Shown: positions 28,447 through 37,698, counted from the first letter of the stretch. The stretch: 55,022 nucleotides of DNA from Nocardioides lijunqiniae (GCF_015024225.1 NZ_JACJGM010000038.1:1-55022), one strand, 5' to 3'. The notes: generated by a model not told the origin, from the sequence alone. Program-made: numbers and translations.

Positions 28447-29300
28447 TCCCCGCACCGTTCGACTACCTCGCCCCCACCACGGTGGAGGAGGCGCTCGCCG
28501 CCCTCGGCCAGCACGGCGACGACGCCAAGATCCTGGCCGGGGGGCAGAGCCTGCTGCCCGTGCTGCGGATGCGTCTCAACGCGCCCGAGGTCGTCATCGA
28601 CCTCGGCAAGATCGACAGCCTGCGGGGCATCCGCGACGACGGGGACGCCCTCGTCATCGGCGCGATGACGCAGCACTCGGTGGTGGAGCACGACGCGCTG
28701 GTCGCCGAGCACACGACGCTGATCTCCAAGGCAGTCGAGCATCTCGCCGACCACCAGATCCGGCATCGCGGCACCTTCGGCGGCGCCCTGGCCCACGCCG
28801 ACCCGGCGGGCGACCTCGGGGCTCCGGCGCTGGCGCTGGAGGCGCAGTTCGTGATCGCCGGTCCCGGCGGCACGCGCACCGTCGCGGCCGACGACTTCTT
28901 CGTGGACCTGTTCGAGACCGCGATCGGCGAGGACGAGATCCTCACCGAGATCCGGGTGCCCAAGCACACCGGCTGGGGAGCGACGTACGAGAAGTTCGTG
29001 CGGGTCGCCCACCAGTGGCCGATCGTCGCGGTCGCGGCGACCGTCCGGGTCGAGGGCGGCACCATCGCCGAGGCGCGCGTCGGCCTCACCAACATGGGCT
29101 CGACCCCCCTGCGGGCCCGTGCGGTGGAGGCGGCGCTCGTGGGACAGCCCGCCACCGAGGACGCCGTGCGCGCCGCGGCTGCCCACGCGGCCGAGGGCAC
29201 GAACCCGCCCTCGGACCTGAACGGCGAGGCGGCGTACCGGTCCCACCTCGCGACCGTGCTCGTACGCCGGGCAGTGCTGTCGGCGGCCGGGAGCAGCTGA
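28443..29300 (+). CDS. Mo hydroxylase medium subunit, FAD-binding (CoxM-like)
   Basis: A 285-residue flavoprotein subunit. The FAD site is marked by AGGQSLLP (residues 32-39) and the second glycine motif TFGGALAHADPAGDL, with the C-terminal CO-dehydrogenase-flavoprotein domain after it. It passes electrons to the acceptor, probably quinone. ATG 28443 overlaps the large-subunit stop (ATGA), with GGAGGAAAC directly upstream. Confidence 0.94.
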   Translation: MIPAPFDYLAPTTVEEALAALGQHGDDAKILAGGQSLLPVLRMRLNAPEVVIDLGKIDSLRGIRDDGDALVIGAMTQHSVVEHDALVAEHTTLISKAVEHLADHQIRHRGTFGGALAHADPAGDLGAPALALEAQFVIAGPGGTRTVAADDFFVDLFETAIGEDEILTEIRVPKHTGWGATYEKFVRVAHQWPIVAVAATVRVEGGTIAEARVGLTNMGSTPLRARAVEAALVGQPATEDAVRAAAAHAAEGTNPPSDLNGEAAYRSHLATVLVRRAVLSAAGSS

Positions 29301-29986
29301 TGGACCTGACCCACCGGTTCACCGTCCCGACCGGCGTCGAGGAGACCTGGGCGCACTTCCAGGACATCGCGTCGGTGGCCGAGTGCTTCCCGGGCGCCAC
29401 GGTGTCGTCGGTGGAGGGCGACACGTTCCAGGGCTCCTGCAAGGTCAAGCTCGGCCCGATCGCCCTGGTCTACAACGGCTCCGGGACGTTCGTGGAGAAG
29501 GACGAGGACGCCCACCGGTTCGTCGTCGACGCCAAGGGCAAGGACAAGCGCGGCAACGGGACCGCGGGTGCGGTGGTGACCTGCACCATGACCGACTCCG
29601 CGGGCGCCACCGACGTCGAGGTCGTCACCGACCTCAACATCACGGGCAAGCCGGCGCAGTTCGGACGCGGTGTGATGCAGGACGTCTCCGACAAGCTGCT
29701 CGGCCAGTTCGTCGCCTGCCTCGAGCAGCGGCTGTCGCCGGCGGTTGCGGACGAGCCTGCTGCGGCGGTCGAGGAGCCCGTCGTCGAGGCGACCCCCTTG
29801 GCCGACGAGGCGGCCGCAGCGACCGCCCCGCCGCCGCCCCCACCGCGACCGGCCCCCGCTCCGCAGCCCGCGGACGACTCCCTCGACCTCGGCGCCGCCG
29901 TCGTCCCCATCCTCCTCAAGACCTACTGGAAGCAGGCGCTCGGCGCCATCGTCGCCCTCGCCCTCCTCCGCCGCCTCCTCCGCTGA
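29300..29986 (+). CDS. CoxG-family SRPBCC protein with C-terminal membrane anchor
   Basis: A 228-residue protein. The N-terminal ~150 residues are the CoxG SRPBCC fold (FQDIASVAECFPGATV, GSGTFVEKD, NITGKPAQFGRGVM), a hydrophobic-pocket module. An Ala/Pro-rich linker follows, then a C-terminal hydrophobic helix (QALGAIVALALLRRLLR). CoxG links CO dehydrogenase to the membrane and is thought to carry quinone to it; the same docking role is likely here. The ATG overlaps the medium-subunit stop by one base (TGATG). It is the last gene of the cluster; repeats follow. Confidence 0.9.
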   Translation: MDLTHRFTVPTGVEETWAHFQDIASVAECFPGATVSSVEGDTFQGSCKVKLGPIALVYNGSGTFVEKDEDAHRFVVDAKGKDKRGNGTAGAVVTCTMTDSAGATDVEVVTDLNITGKPAQFGRGVMQDVSDKLLGQFVACLEQRLSPAVADEPAAAVEEPVVEATPLADEAAAATAPPPPPPRPAPAPQPADDSLDLGAAVVPILLKTYWKQALGAIVALALLRRLLR

Positions 29987-30000
29987 CCGCCGCCGCCGGC

Positions 30001-30447
30001 GGTGGTTCCGAGACGGTTGCCGCGCAACCTCCGAAGGCGGCGACCACGGTGGTTGAGGTGCGAGCGCAGCGAGCCTCGAAACCACCCTCCGGTGGTCGAG
30101 CAGTGAGGAGCGCCAGCGACGAGCGCCCGTCGAGACCCCGTGAGTCGAGGCAGGCGGTCGGGTGCGGGGGTCTCGACGGGCGCTCGCTGGCGCTCGCTGC
30201 TCGACCACCGAAGAGGGGCAGGACCACCGGTGGTCGAGCAGGGAGGAGCGCCAGCGACGAGCGCCCGTCGAGACCGGTGAGCTAAGGCAGGCGGTCGGGT
30301 GTGGGGGTCTCGACCGGCGCTCGCAGCGCGCGCGGCGCGACCACCGGCGGGGGTGGTTTCGGGACGGGTGCGGCGCAACCTCCTCAACCAACGACGGGGG
30401 CGACCGCGGTGGTTGAGGTGCGAGCGCAGCGAGCCTCGAAACCACCC
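30001..30447. repeat. cluster of interspersed repeats R1 and R2
   Basis: Two directly repeated R1 copies (30048-30086 and 30408-30446, exactly 360 bp apart, each inside a longer similar block 30001-30087 / 30351-30447) enclose four R2 copies: plus at 30091-30138 and 30229-30275, minus at 30166-30209 and 30303-30345. A GGCAGGCGGTCGGGTG segment recurs between R2 copies (30150, 30285). The unit lengths and the inverted pairs do not fit CRISPR. There is no gene in 29987-30562; the cluster ends 116 bases before the DUF222/HNH gene. Confidence 0.85.
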
Positions 30448-30562
30448 CGCAGGACAACCCAAAGTAAAATCAAAGAAACAAAGCCACCAACGCTCCACAC
30501 CCTGTGGACAACCGCCTCCTGACCAGGCACCACTGTCGGTGGCGGCTGCTTGAGTAGGTCCC

Positions 30563-31795
30563 ATGAGCAACCGCGCCACCCTCCCGCTGAGCCACCCCGT
30601 GGCTCAGCAGGTGGCGCGCATCCGGGCCGAGCTCGCCGACCTCAGCGAGACCGCCCTGTGGTCGATGACCCCCGACGAGACCGCCAGGACCCTCGCCGAG
30701 ACCACCCGCCTGAGCGCCCAGGCCGCCGGCCTCGAGCTCCGCCTCGCCGCCCACGCCGACCGCACCGAGGTCGGGACCGCCCAGGGCGCGACGTCCACCG
30801 CTGCCTACTGGGCGCATGAGACCCACCTGACCCAACGCGACGCGGCCTCGAGGATGAAGCTCGCCAAGGCCCTGCAGACCCAGGACCACGAGCCGGTCGA
30901 GGACGCGCTCGCCCGCGGTGACGTCCTGGCCGACCAGGCGAAGGCGATCGTCGAGGCCGTCGACGCCCTTCCCGACGACGTCGGCACCGCCATCAAGACC
31001 CAAGCACGTGACCACCTCCTCGCCGAGGCCGAGCACTTCGACGCCATCCGCCTGCGGATCCTGGGCAAGCAGGTCCTCGACGTCGTCGCCCCCGAGGTCG
31101 GCGAAGCAGAAGAAGCCAGACAGCTCGAGGCCCAGGAGGCCAAGGCCCGGGCGAAGGCCAGGTTCACGATGCACGACGACGGCCACGGCACCACCTACGG
31201 CCGGTTCTCGATGCCCACCCACGAGGCCGACAAGCTCCGCAAGCCCCTCAACGCCCTGGCCTCACCCAAGGCCGGCGGCGAAGGATCGACACCGCACGGC
31301 ATGGGGTTGGCGTTCATCGAGTACGTCGACCGCTACCCCGTCGAGACGCTCCCGAAGGCCGCCGGGATGGACGCCACCGTCGTCGTCACCATGACCCTCG
31401 AGACCCTCATGGGCGGGCTCAAAGCGGCGCAGCTCGACACCGGCACCCGCATCAGCCCCAGCCTCGCGAGGCGGATGGCGTGCGAGGCGGGCGTGATCCC
31501 GGTCGTGCTCGGCGGGAGGTCTCAGGTCCTCGACGTGGGCCGCAAGCGCAGGTTCCATACCAAGGCCCAACGCATCGCCATGGCCGTCCGCGACGGCGGC
31601 TGCATCGCCCTGGGCTGCGATAGGCCGTCCGCTTGGTGCCACGCCCATCACCTCGACCCCTGGTCCCAAGGCGGCGACACCTCCGTCGAACGCGGCGCGA
31701 TGCTGTGCGCTCGCCACCACACGCTGATCCACCACCCCGGCTACGGCGTCACCCACCACGAGGGCGGCAAGGTGTCCTTCCACAAGCGGGAGTGA
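30563..31795 (+). CDS. DUF222/HNH endonuclease (13E12-repeat family)
   Basis: A 410-residue protein. The N-terminal ~300 residues are the helical DUF222 domain (LSAQAAGLELRLAAHADRTE region, then a GMDATVVVTMTLETLMGG motif), and the C-terminus is an HNH nuclease with GCIALGCDRP, CHAHHLDPW and CARHHTLIHH. The family, known in M. tuberculosis as REP13E12, is repeated in actinobacterial genomes and looks mobile, but its biological role is not settled. No copy is duplicated within this window. It starts at ATG 30563, follows an AT-richer leader (30448-30562) and an interspersed repeat cluster. Confidence 0.9.
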   Translation: MSNRATLPLSHPVAQQVARIRAELADLSETALWSMTPDETARTLAETTRLSAQAAGLELRLAAHADRTEVGTAQGATSTAAYWAHETHLTQRDAASRMKLAKALQTQDHEPVEDALARGDVLADQAKAIVEAVDALPDDVGTAIKTQARDHLLAEAEHFDAIRLRILGKQVLDVVAPEVGEAEEARQLEAQEAKARAKARFTMHDDGHGTTYGRFSMPTHEADKLRKPLNALASPKAGGEGSTPHGMGLAFIEYVDRYPVETLPKAAGMDATVVVTMTLETLMGGLKAAQLDTGTRISPSLARRMACEAGVIPVVLGGRSQVLDVGRKRRFHTKAQRIAMAVRDGGCIALGCDRPSAWCHAHHLDPWSQGGDTSVERGAMLCARHHTLIHHPGYGVTHHEGGKVSFHKRE

Positions 31796-31818
31796 GGAGC
31801 GCCTTCGGGACGCACTCG

Positions 31819-32199
31819 TCAGCTTCGTCCCTCGGAGTCGCTAGCCACCCACTCACCGGGGCCTGACGGCGCCGCCCAACCACCCTCCTCACCGACGGTG
31901 GGAGAGACGGACGGCACGAGGCGGTACTGCGAGTAGACGGCGAACGCGTCGTCGGCGCCCATCTCGCGCAGGGTCTGCTTCACCTCCTCCACGGCGGCCT
32001 CGAAGCTGCCCCACATCACGTCGGTCATGTCCTCCCACTCGTCGGGGGTCAGGACCACCATCAATCGTCGACCGGGGCCGTCGTCGGAGGGGAGAGCCAC
32101 GTCGATCGTGCGGTCGCTGAGCGCGGAGGCCGCGGTCCAGTCGTCGAGCGCGGCGACGAGGTCGTGCCACGAACCATCCAGCTCCATGCGCACCAGCAT
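31819..32199 (-). CDS. protein of unknown function (acidic, about 126 aa)
   Basis: An acidic, soluble protein of 126 residues that I do not recognise. It has a Trp-rich N-terminus (DGSWHDLVAALDDW), a segment LMVVLTPDEWEDM, and an Arg-Glu-rich helix (FEAAVEEVKQTLREMG); the C-terminal 25 residues look disordered. Starts at ATG 32199 and ATG 32187 are both possible and neither has a clear ribosome binding site. It is divergent from the DUF2207 gene, with 63 bases between starts. Composition and codon use are like the neighbours, supporting a real gene. Confidence 0.6.
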   Translation of the reverse strand: MLVRMELDGSWHDLVAALDDWTAASALSDRTIDVALPSDDGPGRRLMVVLTPDEWEDMTDVMWGSFEAAVEEVKQTLREMGADDAFAVYSQYRLVPSVSPTVGEEGGWAAPSGPGEWVASDSEGRS

Positions 32200-32249
32200 G
32201 ACCCAGGCCCGGGCTCCGTGCGGTGACCTCGCGCAACCCGCGGTGCCCC

Positions 32250-32255
32250 TAGGCT
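32250..32255 (+). promoter_or_regulatory. candidate -10 box (TAGGCT), leaderless start
   Basis: TAGGCT lies 7 bases before ATG 32263 of the DUF2207 gene with no SD between. Confidence 0.5.
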
Positions 32256-32262
32256 CCGCAGC

Positions 32263-34023
32263 ATGCGGCGCACGGTCACCATCCTCATCAGCGTCTTCGT
32301 GCTCGTGGGCATCACGTGCCTGCCGGCGCTCTTCAACGGCGGCCCTGACGACGACGGCGACACCGAGAGCGAGCCGACGAGCATCACGCAGTACGACGCG
32401 ACGTTCGACGTGGCCGACGACGGCGACCTCGACGTGGTCGAGACGATCACCGTCGACTTCCCGGTCGACGATCGGCACGGGATCTTCCGCTTCTGGGACC
32501 TCACCGACACCACGGATTCCCACACCCGCCTGGACGTCGAGGACCTCGAGGTGACGATGGACGGGCGCGACGTCCCGGTCGACGCCTCGAGCGAGCAGGG
32601 CGGTCAGGTCCTGGTGGCCAAGATCGGGGACGCCGATCGCACGGTCAGCACGGGACAGCACATCTATGAGATCAGCTACCACCTCGACGGCGTGCTCGTG
32701 CCCGGCGACCTCGGGCGGACCGACCTCTACTGGGACCTCGTGCCGTCAGGGTGGCGGCAGAGCATCGACCAGGCACGGCTGACGGTCAACCTGCCGTCGC
32801 CCGCCGGCGAGGTCCGGTGCGGTGTCGGCCTGGGGAAGTCGCCCCGTGACTGCGACAGCGTCGAGGGCGCCGGCACGGAGACGCTCACGGTCACCGCGAG
32901 CGACCTCGACGCGAACACGCCGGTGACCCTGCGCGCGGGTCTGGACATGGCGACCCCCGAGGCCGGACTGACCCTTCCCTGGACGTCGCGCTGGGACCGG
33001 GTGCTCGGCAAGAGCGTGGTGGGGCTGGGCGTCGTGGGCCTGCTCGCGCTGGGGGCGGCGCTGCTGGGTGGCCTGGCCGCGCGTCGCTCGTACGAGGCGA
33101 CGCCGCCGTTCCCGTTGATGTACGCGCCGCCCGAGGGCATCGGTCCGGCGCAGGCGAACTACATCCTGAACGAGGACGTCGACCGGGAGGCCTACGTCGC
33201 GACGCTCATGTACGCCGCCGAGAAGGGCGCGGTCGACCTGGACAAGGACGGCGACGTCTGGACGATCACCGACAAGAGCGGGCCGGCGGCCTGGGCCGAG
33301 CTGGACCCGGTCACGACGACGGTCGCGCACCTGCTCGGAGGGCCGGGCTCGTCGTTCAAGGCCGACCCCGAGGACGTCGAGGCCGGCAAGCGGCTGCAGA
33401 GCGAGATCGAGTCGTTCGAGAAGGCCACGACGAGCTGGGCCGAGGACGAGGGGCACGTCGTGTCGTCCGGCTTCGGCGGCGTGGGCGGCCTGGTGGTCCT
33501 GGTCGCGTTCCTGCTGGCGATCGCGAACGTCATCTTCAACCCGTTCACGATGACCGCGCTCTCGCTCGTCCCGGGCGCGTTCGCGATCTTCGCCAGCCCG
33601 CTGCTGCGGCCCGGATCGGGCACCAAGCGCACCGCGTCCGGCCGCGACCTCTGGTCCCGCGTCGGCGGCTTCCACCGGGTCCTGTCCACCGACTCCAGCG
33701 TCGACCGGTTCGACTTCTCGGGTCGCCAGGAGCTCTACACCGCCTACATCCCCTGGGCCGTGGCACTGGGGGTGGCCGACCAGTGGGCGGCCAAGTACCG
33801 CACCGAGATGGGCGTCGAGCCGCCCACGCCCAGCTACTTCGCGGCCGGCTACGGAGGGGCGTACGCCGGCTCCGTCAGCTCGATGGTCGACGACTTCGAC
33901 TCCACCGTCGGCAGGTCGATCTCCTCCTACGAGGCCACGCAGTCGTCCTCGTCGAGCGGCGGGGGAGGCGGCGGCTTCTCGGGCGGCGGCGGCGGCGGTG
34001 GCGGAGGCGGCGGCTCATGGTGA
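32263..34023 (+). CDS. DUF2207 membrane protein
   Basis: A 586-residue membrane protein: an N-terminal signal/anchor helix (TVTILISVFVLVGITCLPAL), a large external beta-rich DUF2207 domain (YDATFDVADDGDLDVVETITVDF region, later DLYWDLVPSGW), a membrane helix (VVGLGVVGLLALGAALLGG), a cytosolic domain, two more helices (about 33470-33600) and a Gly/Ser-rich tail with runs of Gly ending in SW. This tail is typical of the family. Its function is unknown; it is often found beside LemA, as here (lemA starts 49 bases on), and the two are likely to work together at the membrane. Confidence 0.85.
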   Translation: MRRTVTILISVFVLVGITCLPALFNGGPDDDGDTESEPTSITQYDATFDVADDGDLDVVETITVDFPVDDRHGIFRFWDLTDTTDSHTRLDVEDLEVTMDGRDVPVDASSEQGGQVLVAKIGDADRTVSTGQHIYEISYHLDGVLVPGDLGRTDLYWDLVPSGWRQSIDQARLTVNLPSPAGEVRCGVGLGKSPRDCDSVEGAGTETLTVTASDLDANTPVTLRAGLDMATPEAGLTLPWTSRWDRVLGKSVVGLGVVGLLALGAALLGGLAARRSYEATPPFPLMYAPPEGIGPAQANYILNEDVDREAYVATLMYAAEKGAVDLDKDGDVWTITDKSGPAAWAELDPVTTTVAHLLGGPGSSFKADPEDVEAGKRLQSEIESFEKATTSWAEDEGHVVSSGFGGVGGLVVLVAFLLAIANVIFNPFTMTALSLVPGAFAIFASPLLRPGSGTKRTASGRDLWSRVGGFHRVLSTDSSVDRFDFSGRQELYTAYIPWAVALGVADQWAAKYRTEMGVEPPTPSYFAAGYGGAYAGSVSSMVDDFDSTVGRSISSYEATQSSSSSGGGGGGFSGGGGGGGGGGGSW

Positions 34024-34072
34024 ACACTCGCAGCGGCGCAGCAGCGCCACCCCTACGAAAGAAGGCACGTCC

Positions 34073-34636
34073 GTGTTGATCCTCCTCATCGTACTGGTGG
34101 TCCTGGCGGTCCTCGTCGTGGGCTTCGTGGTCGTCGGCTTCAACAAGCTGCGCACGACCGACGTGGGTGCCCAGGAGGCGCTGGGCGGCATCGACGTACA
34201 GCTGACCCGTCGGGCCGACCTGATCCCGAACCTGGTCGAGACCGTGAAGGGCTACGCCGCCCACGAGAAGGGCGTCTTCGAGGAGGTCACCCGGGCCCGC
34301 GCCGCCGTGCAGACGGCCGCGGCCGGCAACGACGTGCCGGCGAAGGCGGCGGCCGACGCCGCGCTCCAGCAGTCGCTGGTGCGGGTCAACGCGGTCGCCG
34401 AGGGCTACCCGGACCTCAAGGCCAACACGAACTTCCTCGAGCTGCAGAAGCAGCTCGCGGAGACCGAGAACCAGATCTCCTTCGCCCGCCAGTACTACAA
34501 CGACGCGGTCGCCACGCTCAACAAGCTGGTCCTCACCATCCCGTGGATGTTCCTCACCGGGATCGCGGGCGTCCACAAGCGGGAGTTCTACGACGCTCCC
34601 GAAGGCCAGCAGGCCGCCCCCAGCATCGAGTTCTGA
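34073..34636 (+). CDS. lemA: LemA-family membrane protein
   Basis: A 187-residue protein with one N-terminal membrane helix (LILLIVLVVLAVLVVGFVVVG) and a long helical cytosolic part containing the family signature (LRTTDVGAQEALGGIDVQLTRR, ADLIPNLVETVKGY, LAETENQISFARQYYNDAV). The molecular function of LemA is unknown. GTG 34073 is preceded by GAAAGAAGG at the right distance. It forms an operon with the DUF2207 gene and ends at a bidirectional terminator. Confidence 0.9.
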   Translation: MLILLIVLVVLAVLVVGFVVVGFNKLRTTDVGAQEALGGIDVQLTRRADLIPNLVETVKGYAAHEKGVFEEVTRARAAVQTAAAGNDVPAKAAADAALQQSLVRVNAVAEGYPDLKANTNFLELQKQLAETENQISFARQYYNDAVATLNKLVLTIPWMFLTGIAGVHKREFYDAPEGQQAAPSIEF

Positions 34637-34651
34637 GCGACCAGCGCAGAC

Positions 34652-34694
34652 GCCGAGACCCCGGTCAGTCCTCAGGACCGACCGGGGTCTCGGC
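34652..34694. terminator. hairpin between convergent lemA and aldo/keto reductase genes
   Basis: A perfect 15-bp stem, GCCGAGACCCCGGTC (34652-34666) with its complement at 34680-34694, and a 13-base loop. It lies 15 bases after the lemA stop and 14 bases after the end of the opposite gene, with no U-run, so a bidirectional hairpin terminator is likely. Confidence 0.75.
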
Positions 34695-34708
34695 TTGGTG
34701 CGACAGGG

Positions 34709-35569
34709 TCAGGCGACCTGCGTGAGCTTGTCGAACTCCTCGTCCGTCAGCTCGATGTCCGCAGCGGCGACGTTGGACTCCAGGTGGCTGACGCTGGAGG
34801 TGCCGGGGATCGGCAGCATCACCGGCGAGCGGCGCAGCAGCCAGGCGAGCGCGAGCTGCGAGGGGGTCGCGCCGTGCTCCTGCGAGGCAGCGGCGAGCGG
34901 TCCGTCCTGCTGCGAGAGCTCGCCGGTCGCGAGCGGGAACCACGGGATGAACCCGATGCCCTGCTCCTCGGCGTACTCCAGCAGGGGCTCGGCGTCGCGC
35001 TTCACCAGGTTGTAGAGGTTCTGCACGGTGGCGATCGTGGCGACCTGCTGAGCCGCCTTGGTCTCCTCCACGCTGACCTCGGAGAGGCCGATGTGGCGGA
35101 TCTTGCCCTCGTCCTGCAGCTGCTTGAGCTCTCCGACCTGGTCCTCGAGCGGCACCGCCGGGTCGATGCGGTGCAGCTGGAACAGGTCGATCGCCTCGAC
35201 GCCGAGGTTGCGCAGCGACAGCTCGGCCTGCTGGCGCAGGTACGCCGGCACGCCGACCGGGGTCCAGACGCCCGGGCCCTGACGGGTCAGACCGGCCTTG
35301 GTCGCGATGACGACGTCGTCGGCGTAGGGGTGCAGCGCCTCCTTGAGGAGCTGCTCGGCGACGACCGGGCCGTAGGAGTCGGCGGTGTCGAAGAACGTCA
35401 CGCCGAGCTCGACGGAGCGGCGCAGCACGCGCACCGCCTCGTCGTGGTCCTTCGGCGGTCCCCAGACGCCCTCGCCGGTGAGCTGCATGGTGCCGTAGCC
35501 CAGGCGCACGACCGGGAGGTCGCCGCCGATCGAGAACGTGCCGGACGCTGCTGCGGTGGTGGTGGTCAT
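34709..35569 (-). CDS. aldo/keto reductase
   Basis: A 286-residue NADPH-dependent oxidoreductase with a TIM-barrel fold. The catalytic tetrad is visible: Asp and Tyr in FFDTADSYG, Lys in VIATKAG, His in LFQLHRID; the NADP-binding end is LPIPGTSSVSHLE. The substrate is unknown; the family reduces aldehydes and ketones. Its ATG at 35569 directly abuts the stop of gnd (TGAATG), with GGAG in the end of that gene, so it is translated with 6-phosphogluconate dehydrogenase, which supplies NADPH. That functional link is inference. Confidence 0.92.
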   Translation of the reverse strand: MTTTTAAASGTFSIGGDLPVVRLGYGTMQLTGEGVWGPPKDHDEAVRVLRRSVELGVTFFDTADSYGPVVAEQLLKEALHPYADDVVIATKAGLTRQGPGVWTPVGVPAYLRQQAELSLRNLGVEAIDLFQLHRIDPAVPLEDQVGELKQLQDEGKIRHIGLSEVSVEETKAAQQVATIATVQNLYNLVKRDAEPLLEYAEEQGIGFIPWFPLATGELSQQDGPLAAASQEHGATPSQLALAWLLRRSPVMLPIPGTSSVSHLESNVAAADIELTDEEFDKLTQVA

Positions 35570-37033
35570 TCAGATCTCCGTCTCGGAGCGGTCGCCCGCC
35601 CAGGTCGTGTGGAAGGTGCCGTGCTTGTCGGTGCGCTGGTAGGTGTGGGCACCGAAGTTGTCGCGCAGGGCCTGGATCAGTGACGCGGGCAGCCGCTCGC
35701 GGCGCAGGCCGTCGAAGTAGGACAGCGACGAGGCGAACGCCGGGACCGGGACGCCCCCGCGCGCGGCGACCGCGACGACCTCGCGCCACGAGTCGACGCC
35801 GTCCTTGACGGCCTCGGCGAAGTACGGCGTCGTGAGGAGCGTGGTGAGGTCCGGCTCGTCGGAGTAGGCCTCCTTGATCCGGTCCAGGAACTGCGCGCGG
35901 ATGATGCAGCCGCCGCGCCAGATGGTGGCGGTCTGGCCGAGGTCGACGTCCCACCCGTGCTCCTCGGCGCCGGCCGCGATCTGGTCGAAGCCCTGGGCGT
36001 AGGCCACGACCTTGGAGGCATAGAGCGCGGCGCGGACCTGGTCGACGAACGCGTCGCGGTCGACGTCGACCCGCTGCTCTTCGGGCGAGGTGGAGAACAC
36101 CGCGCGGGCGGCCTCGCGCTGCGCGGTGTGGCCCGACAGGCTCCGCGCGAACGTCGCCTCGGCGATGCCCGTGATCGGCACCCCCAGGTCGAGCGCGCTC
36201 TGCACGGTCCAGCGGCCGGTGCCCTTCTGCTCCGCGGCGTCGCGCACGACGTCCACGAACGGCGACCCGGTCGCCGCGTCCACGTGACGCAGGACGTCGG
36301 CGGTCATCTCGATCAGGAACGACTCGAGGTCGCCGCGGTTCCACTCGTCGAACACGTCGGCGATCTCGGTCGGCTCGAGGCCGGCCACGCTGCGCAGCAG
36401 GTCGTAGGACTCCGCGATGAGCTGCATGTCGGCGTACTCGATGCCGTTGTGCACCATCTTCACGAAGTGGCCGGCGGCATCGGGGCCGACGTGGGCGCAG
36501 CACGGCGTGCCGTCGACCTGGGCGGCGATGCTCTCCATGATCGGGCCCAGCACCTCGTAGGCGTGGTCGGAGCCGCCGACCATGATGGAGGGGCCCTCGA
36601 GGGCGCCCACCTCCCCGCCGGAGACGCCCATCCCGACGAAGTGCAGTCCCCGCTCCTCGAGTGCCTGCTGGCGGCGCAGGGTGTCGGTGAAGTGGGCGTT
36701 GCCGGCGTCGACGACGATGTCGCCCTCGTCGAGCAGCGGCACCAGCTCGTCGATCACAGCGTCGGTGGCCTCGCCGGCCTTGACCATGATGATGACCGCG
36801 CGCGGCTGCTGGATCGCGGCGACGAAGTCCTCGAGCGACTCCTTGCCGACGAAGGCGCCGCCGCTCTCCAGCGGCTCGTCGCCGAACTGGTCGAGGAGCG
36901 CGGTCGTGCGCGAGTGGGTGCGGTTGTGGACCGCGATCGTGTGACCGTGCCGGGCGATGTTGCGAGCCAGGTTGCGGCCCATCACCGCCAGTCCGGTCAA
37001 CCCGATGGTGGCGGTGGCGTCAGTGGAGGGCAT
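35570..37033 (-). CDS. gnd: 6-phosphogluconate dehydrogenase (decarboxylating)
   Basis: A 487-residue enzyme of the oxidative pentose phosphate pathway that converts 6-phosphogluconate to ribulose 5-phosphate and CO2 with production of NADPH. It has the nucleotide-binding motif GLAVMGRNLARN near the N-terminus, the substrate-binding GMGVSGGEVGAL and the catalytic Lys/Glu region (HFVKMVHNGIEYADMQ). The length is that of the usual NADP-dependent form. ATG 37033 was chosen from the family start; an open frame continues upstream. It is followed by the aldo/keto reductase gene without a gap. Confidence 0.95.
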   Translation of the reverse strand: MPSTDATATIGLTGLAVMGRNLARNIARHGHTIAVHNRTHSRTTALLDQFGDEPLESGGAFVGKESLEDFVAAIQQPRAVIIMVKAGEATDAVIDELVPLLDEGDIVVDAGNAHFTDTLRRQQALEERGLHFVGMGVSGGEVGALEGPSIMVGGSDHAYEVLGPIMESIAAQVDGTPCCAHVGPDAAGHFVKMVHNGIEYADMQLIAESYDLLRSVAGLEPTEIADVFDEWNRGDLESFLIEMTADVLRHVDAATGSPFVDVVRDAAEQKGTGRWTVQSALDLGVPITGIAEATFARSLSGHTAQREAARAVFSTSPEEQRVDVDRDAFVDQVRAALYASKVVAYAQGFDQIAAGAEEHGWDVDLGQTATIWRGGCIIRAQFLDRIKEAYSDEPDLTTLLTTPYFAEAVKDGVDSWREVVAVAARGGVPVPAFASSLSYFDGLRRERLPASLIQALRDNFGAHTYQRTDKHGTFHTTWAGDRSETEI

Positions 37034-37077
37034 GACCTCGTACAACCTCGGCACGCCGTGCCGTGTTCCCTGCTCGC

Positions 37078-37692
37078 TCAGAAGACGTTCAACGGGCGGA
37101 ACTGCACCGACATCCGCGGGCCGGCGTGGGCGACCTTGGGGACGGCGTGCTCCCACGTGCGCTGGCAGCTGCCGCCCATGACGAGCAGGTCGCCGTGGCC
37201 CATCTCGATCGCGATCGACTCGCCACCCCCGCGTGGGCGGAGGTGGAGCTTGCGGGGGTCGCCGACGGAGACGATGGCGACCATCGTGTCCTGGCTGCTG
37301 CCGCGCCCGATCGTGTCGCCGTGCCACGCGACGCTGTCGCGCCCGTCGCGGTAGTAGCAGCAGCCGGCGGTGCGGAACGGCTCGCCCAGCTCCGGGAGGT
37401 AGTGCTCGCTCAGCGCGTCGCGCGCCTCCTCCAGCACGGGATGGGGGAGCTGCTCGCCGATCATGTAGGTGTAGACGAGCCGGGGCACGTCGACGACGCG
37501 GTCGTACATCTGGCGTCGCTCCGCGCGCCACGGCACGGCGTCGACCATGGTCGTGAAGATGTCGTCGGCCTCGGGCACCCAGGAGCGGAGCACGTCCACC
37601 CAGGCGCCCTGGCTCAGGGTGCGGCGCTCGAGCCCCTCGAAGGACCGGAGCCGGTGCGGCGGGGCCGCGAACAGCGAGGTCTGGAAGTCCAT
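37078..37692 (-). CDS. alkB: AlkB-family 2-oxoglutarate/Fe(II) DNA-repair dioxygenase
   Basis: A 204-residue enzyme that repairs alkylated bases by oxidative demethylation. The Fe(II) ligands are in VAWHGDTIG (HxD) and TWEHAVP (His); the 2-oxoglutarate-binding Arg lies in SVQFRPL near the C-terminus, and YYRDGRDSVAWH is the usual substrate-side loop. ATG 37692 follows a TANNNT box by 6 bases. An SOS box (37714-37729) lies directly upstream and should place the gene under LexA control. The family name is clear; the exact lesion preference is not. Confidence 0.9.
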   Translation of the reverse strand: MDFQTSLFAAPPHRLRSFEGLERRTLSQGAWVDVLRSWVPEADDIFTTMVDAVPWRAERRQMYDRVVDVPRLVYTYMIGEQLPHPVLEEARDALSEHYLPELGEPFRTAGCCYYRDGRDSVAWHGDTIGRGSSQDTMVAIVSVGDPRKLHLRPRGGGESIAIEMGHGDLLVMGGSCQRTWEHAVPKVAHAGPRMSVQFRPLNVF

Positions 37693-37698
37693 GCCGAC

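Noticed and set aside
30048..30446. CRISPR array
   Set aside because: Repeat units are of two unrelated types, in both orientations, with irregular spacing and no cas genes.
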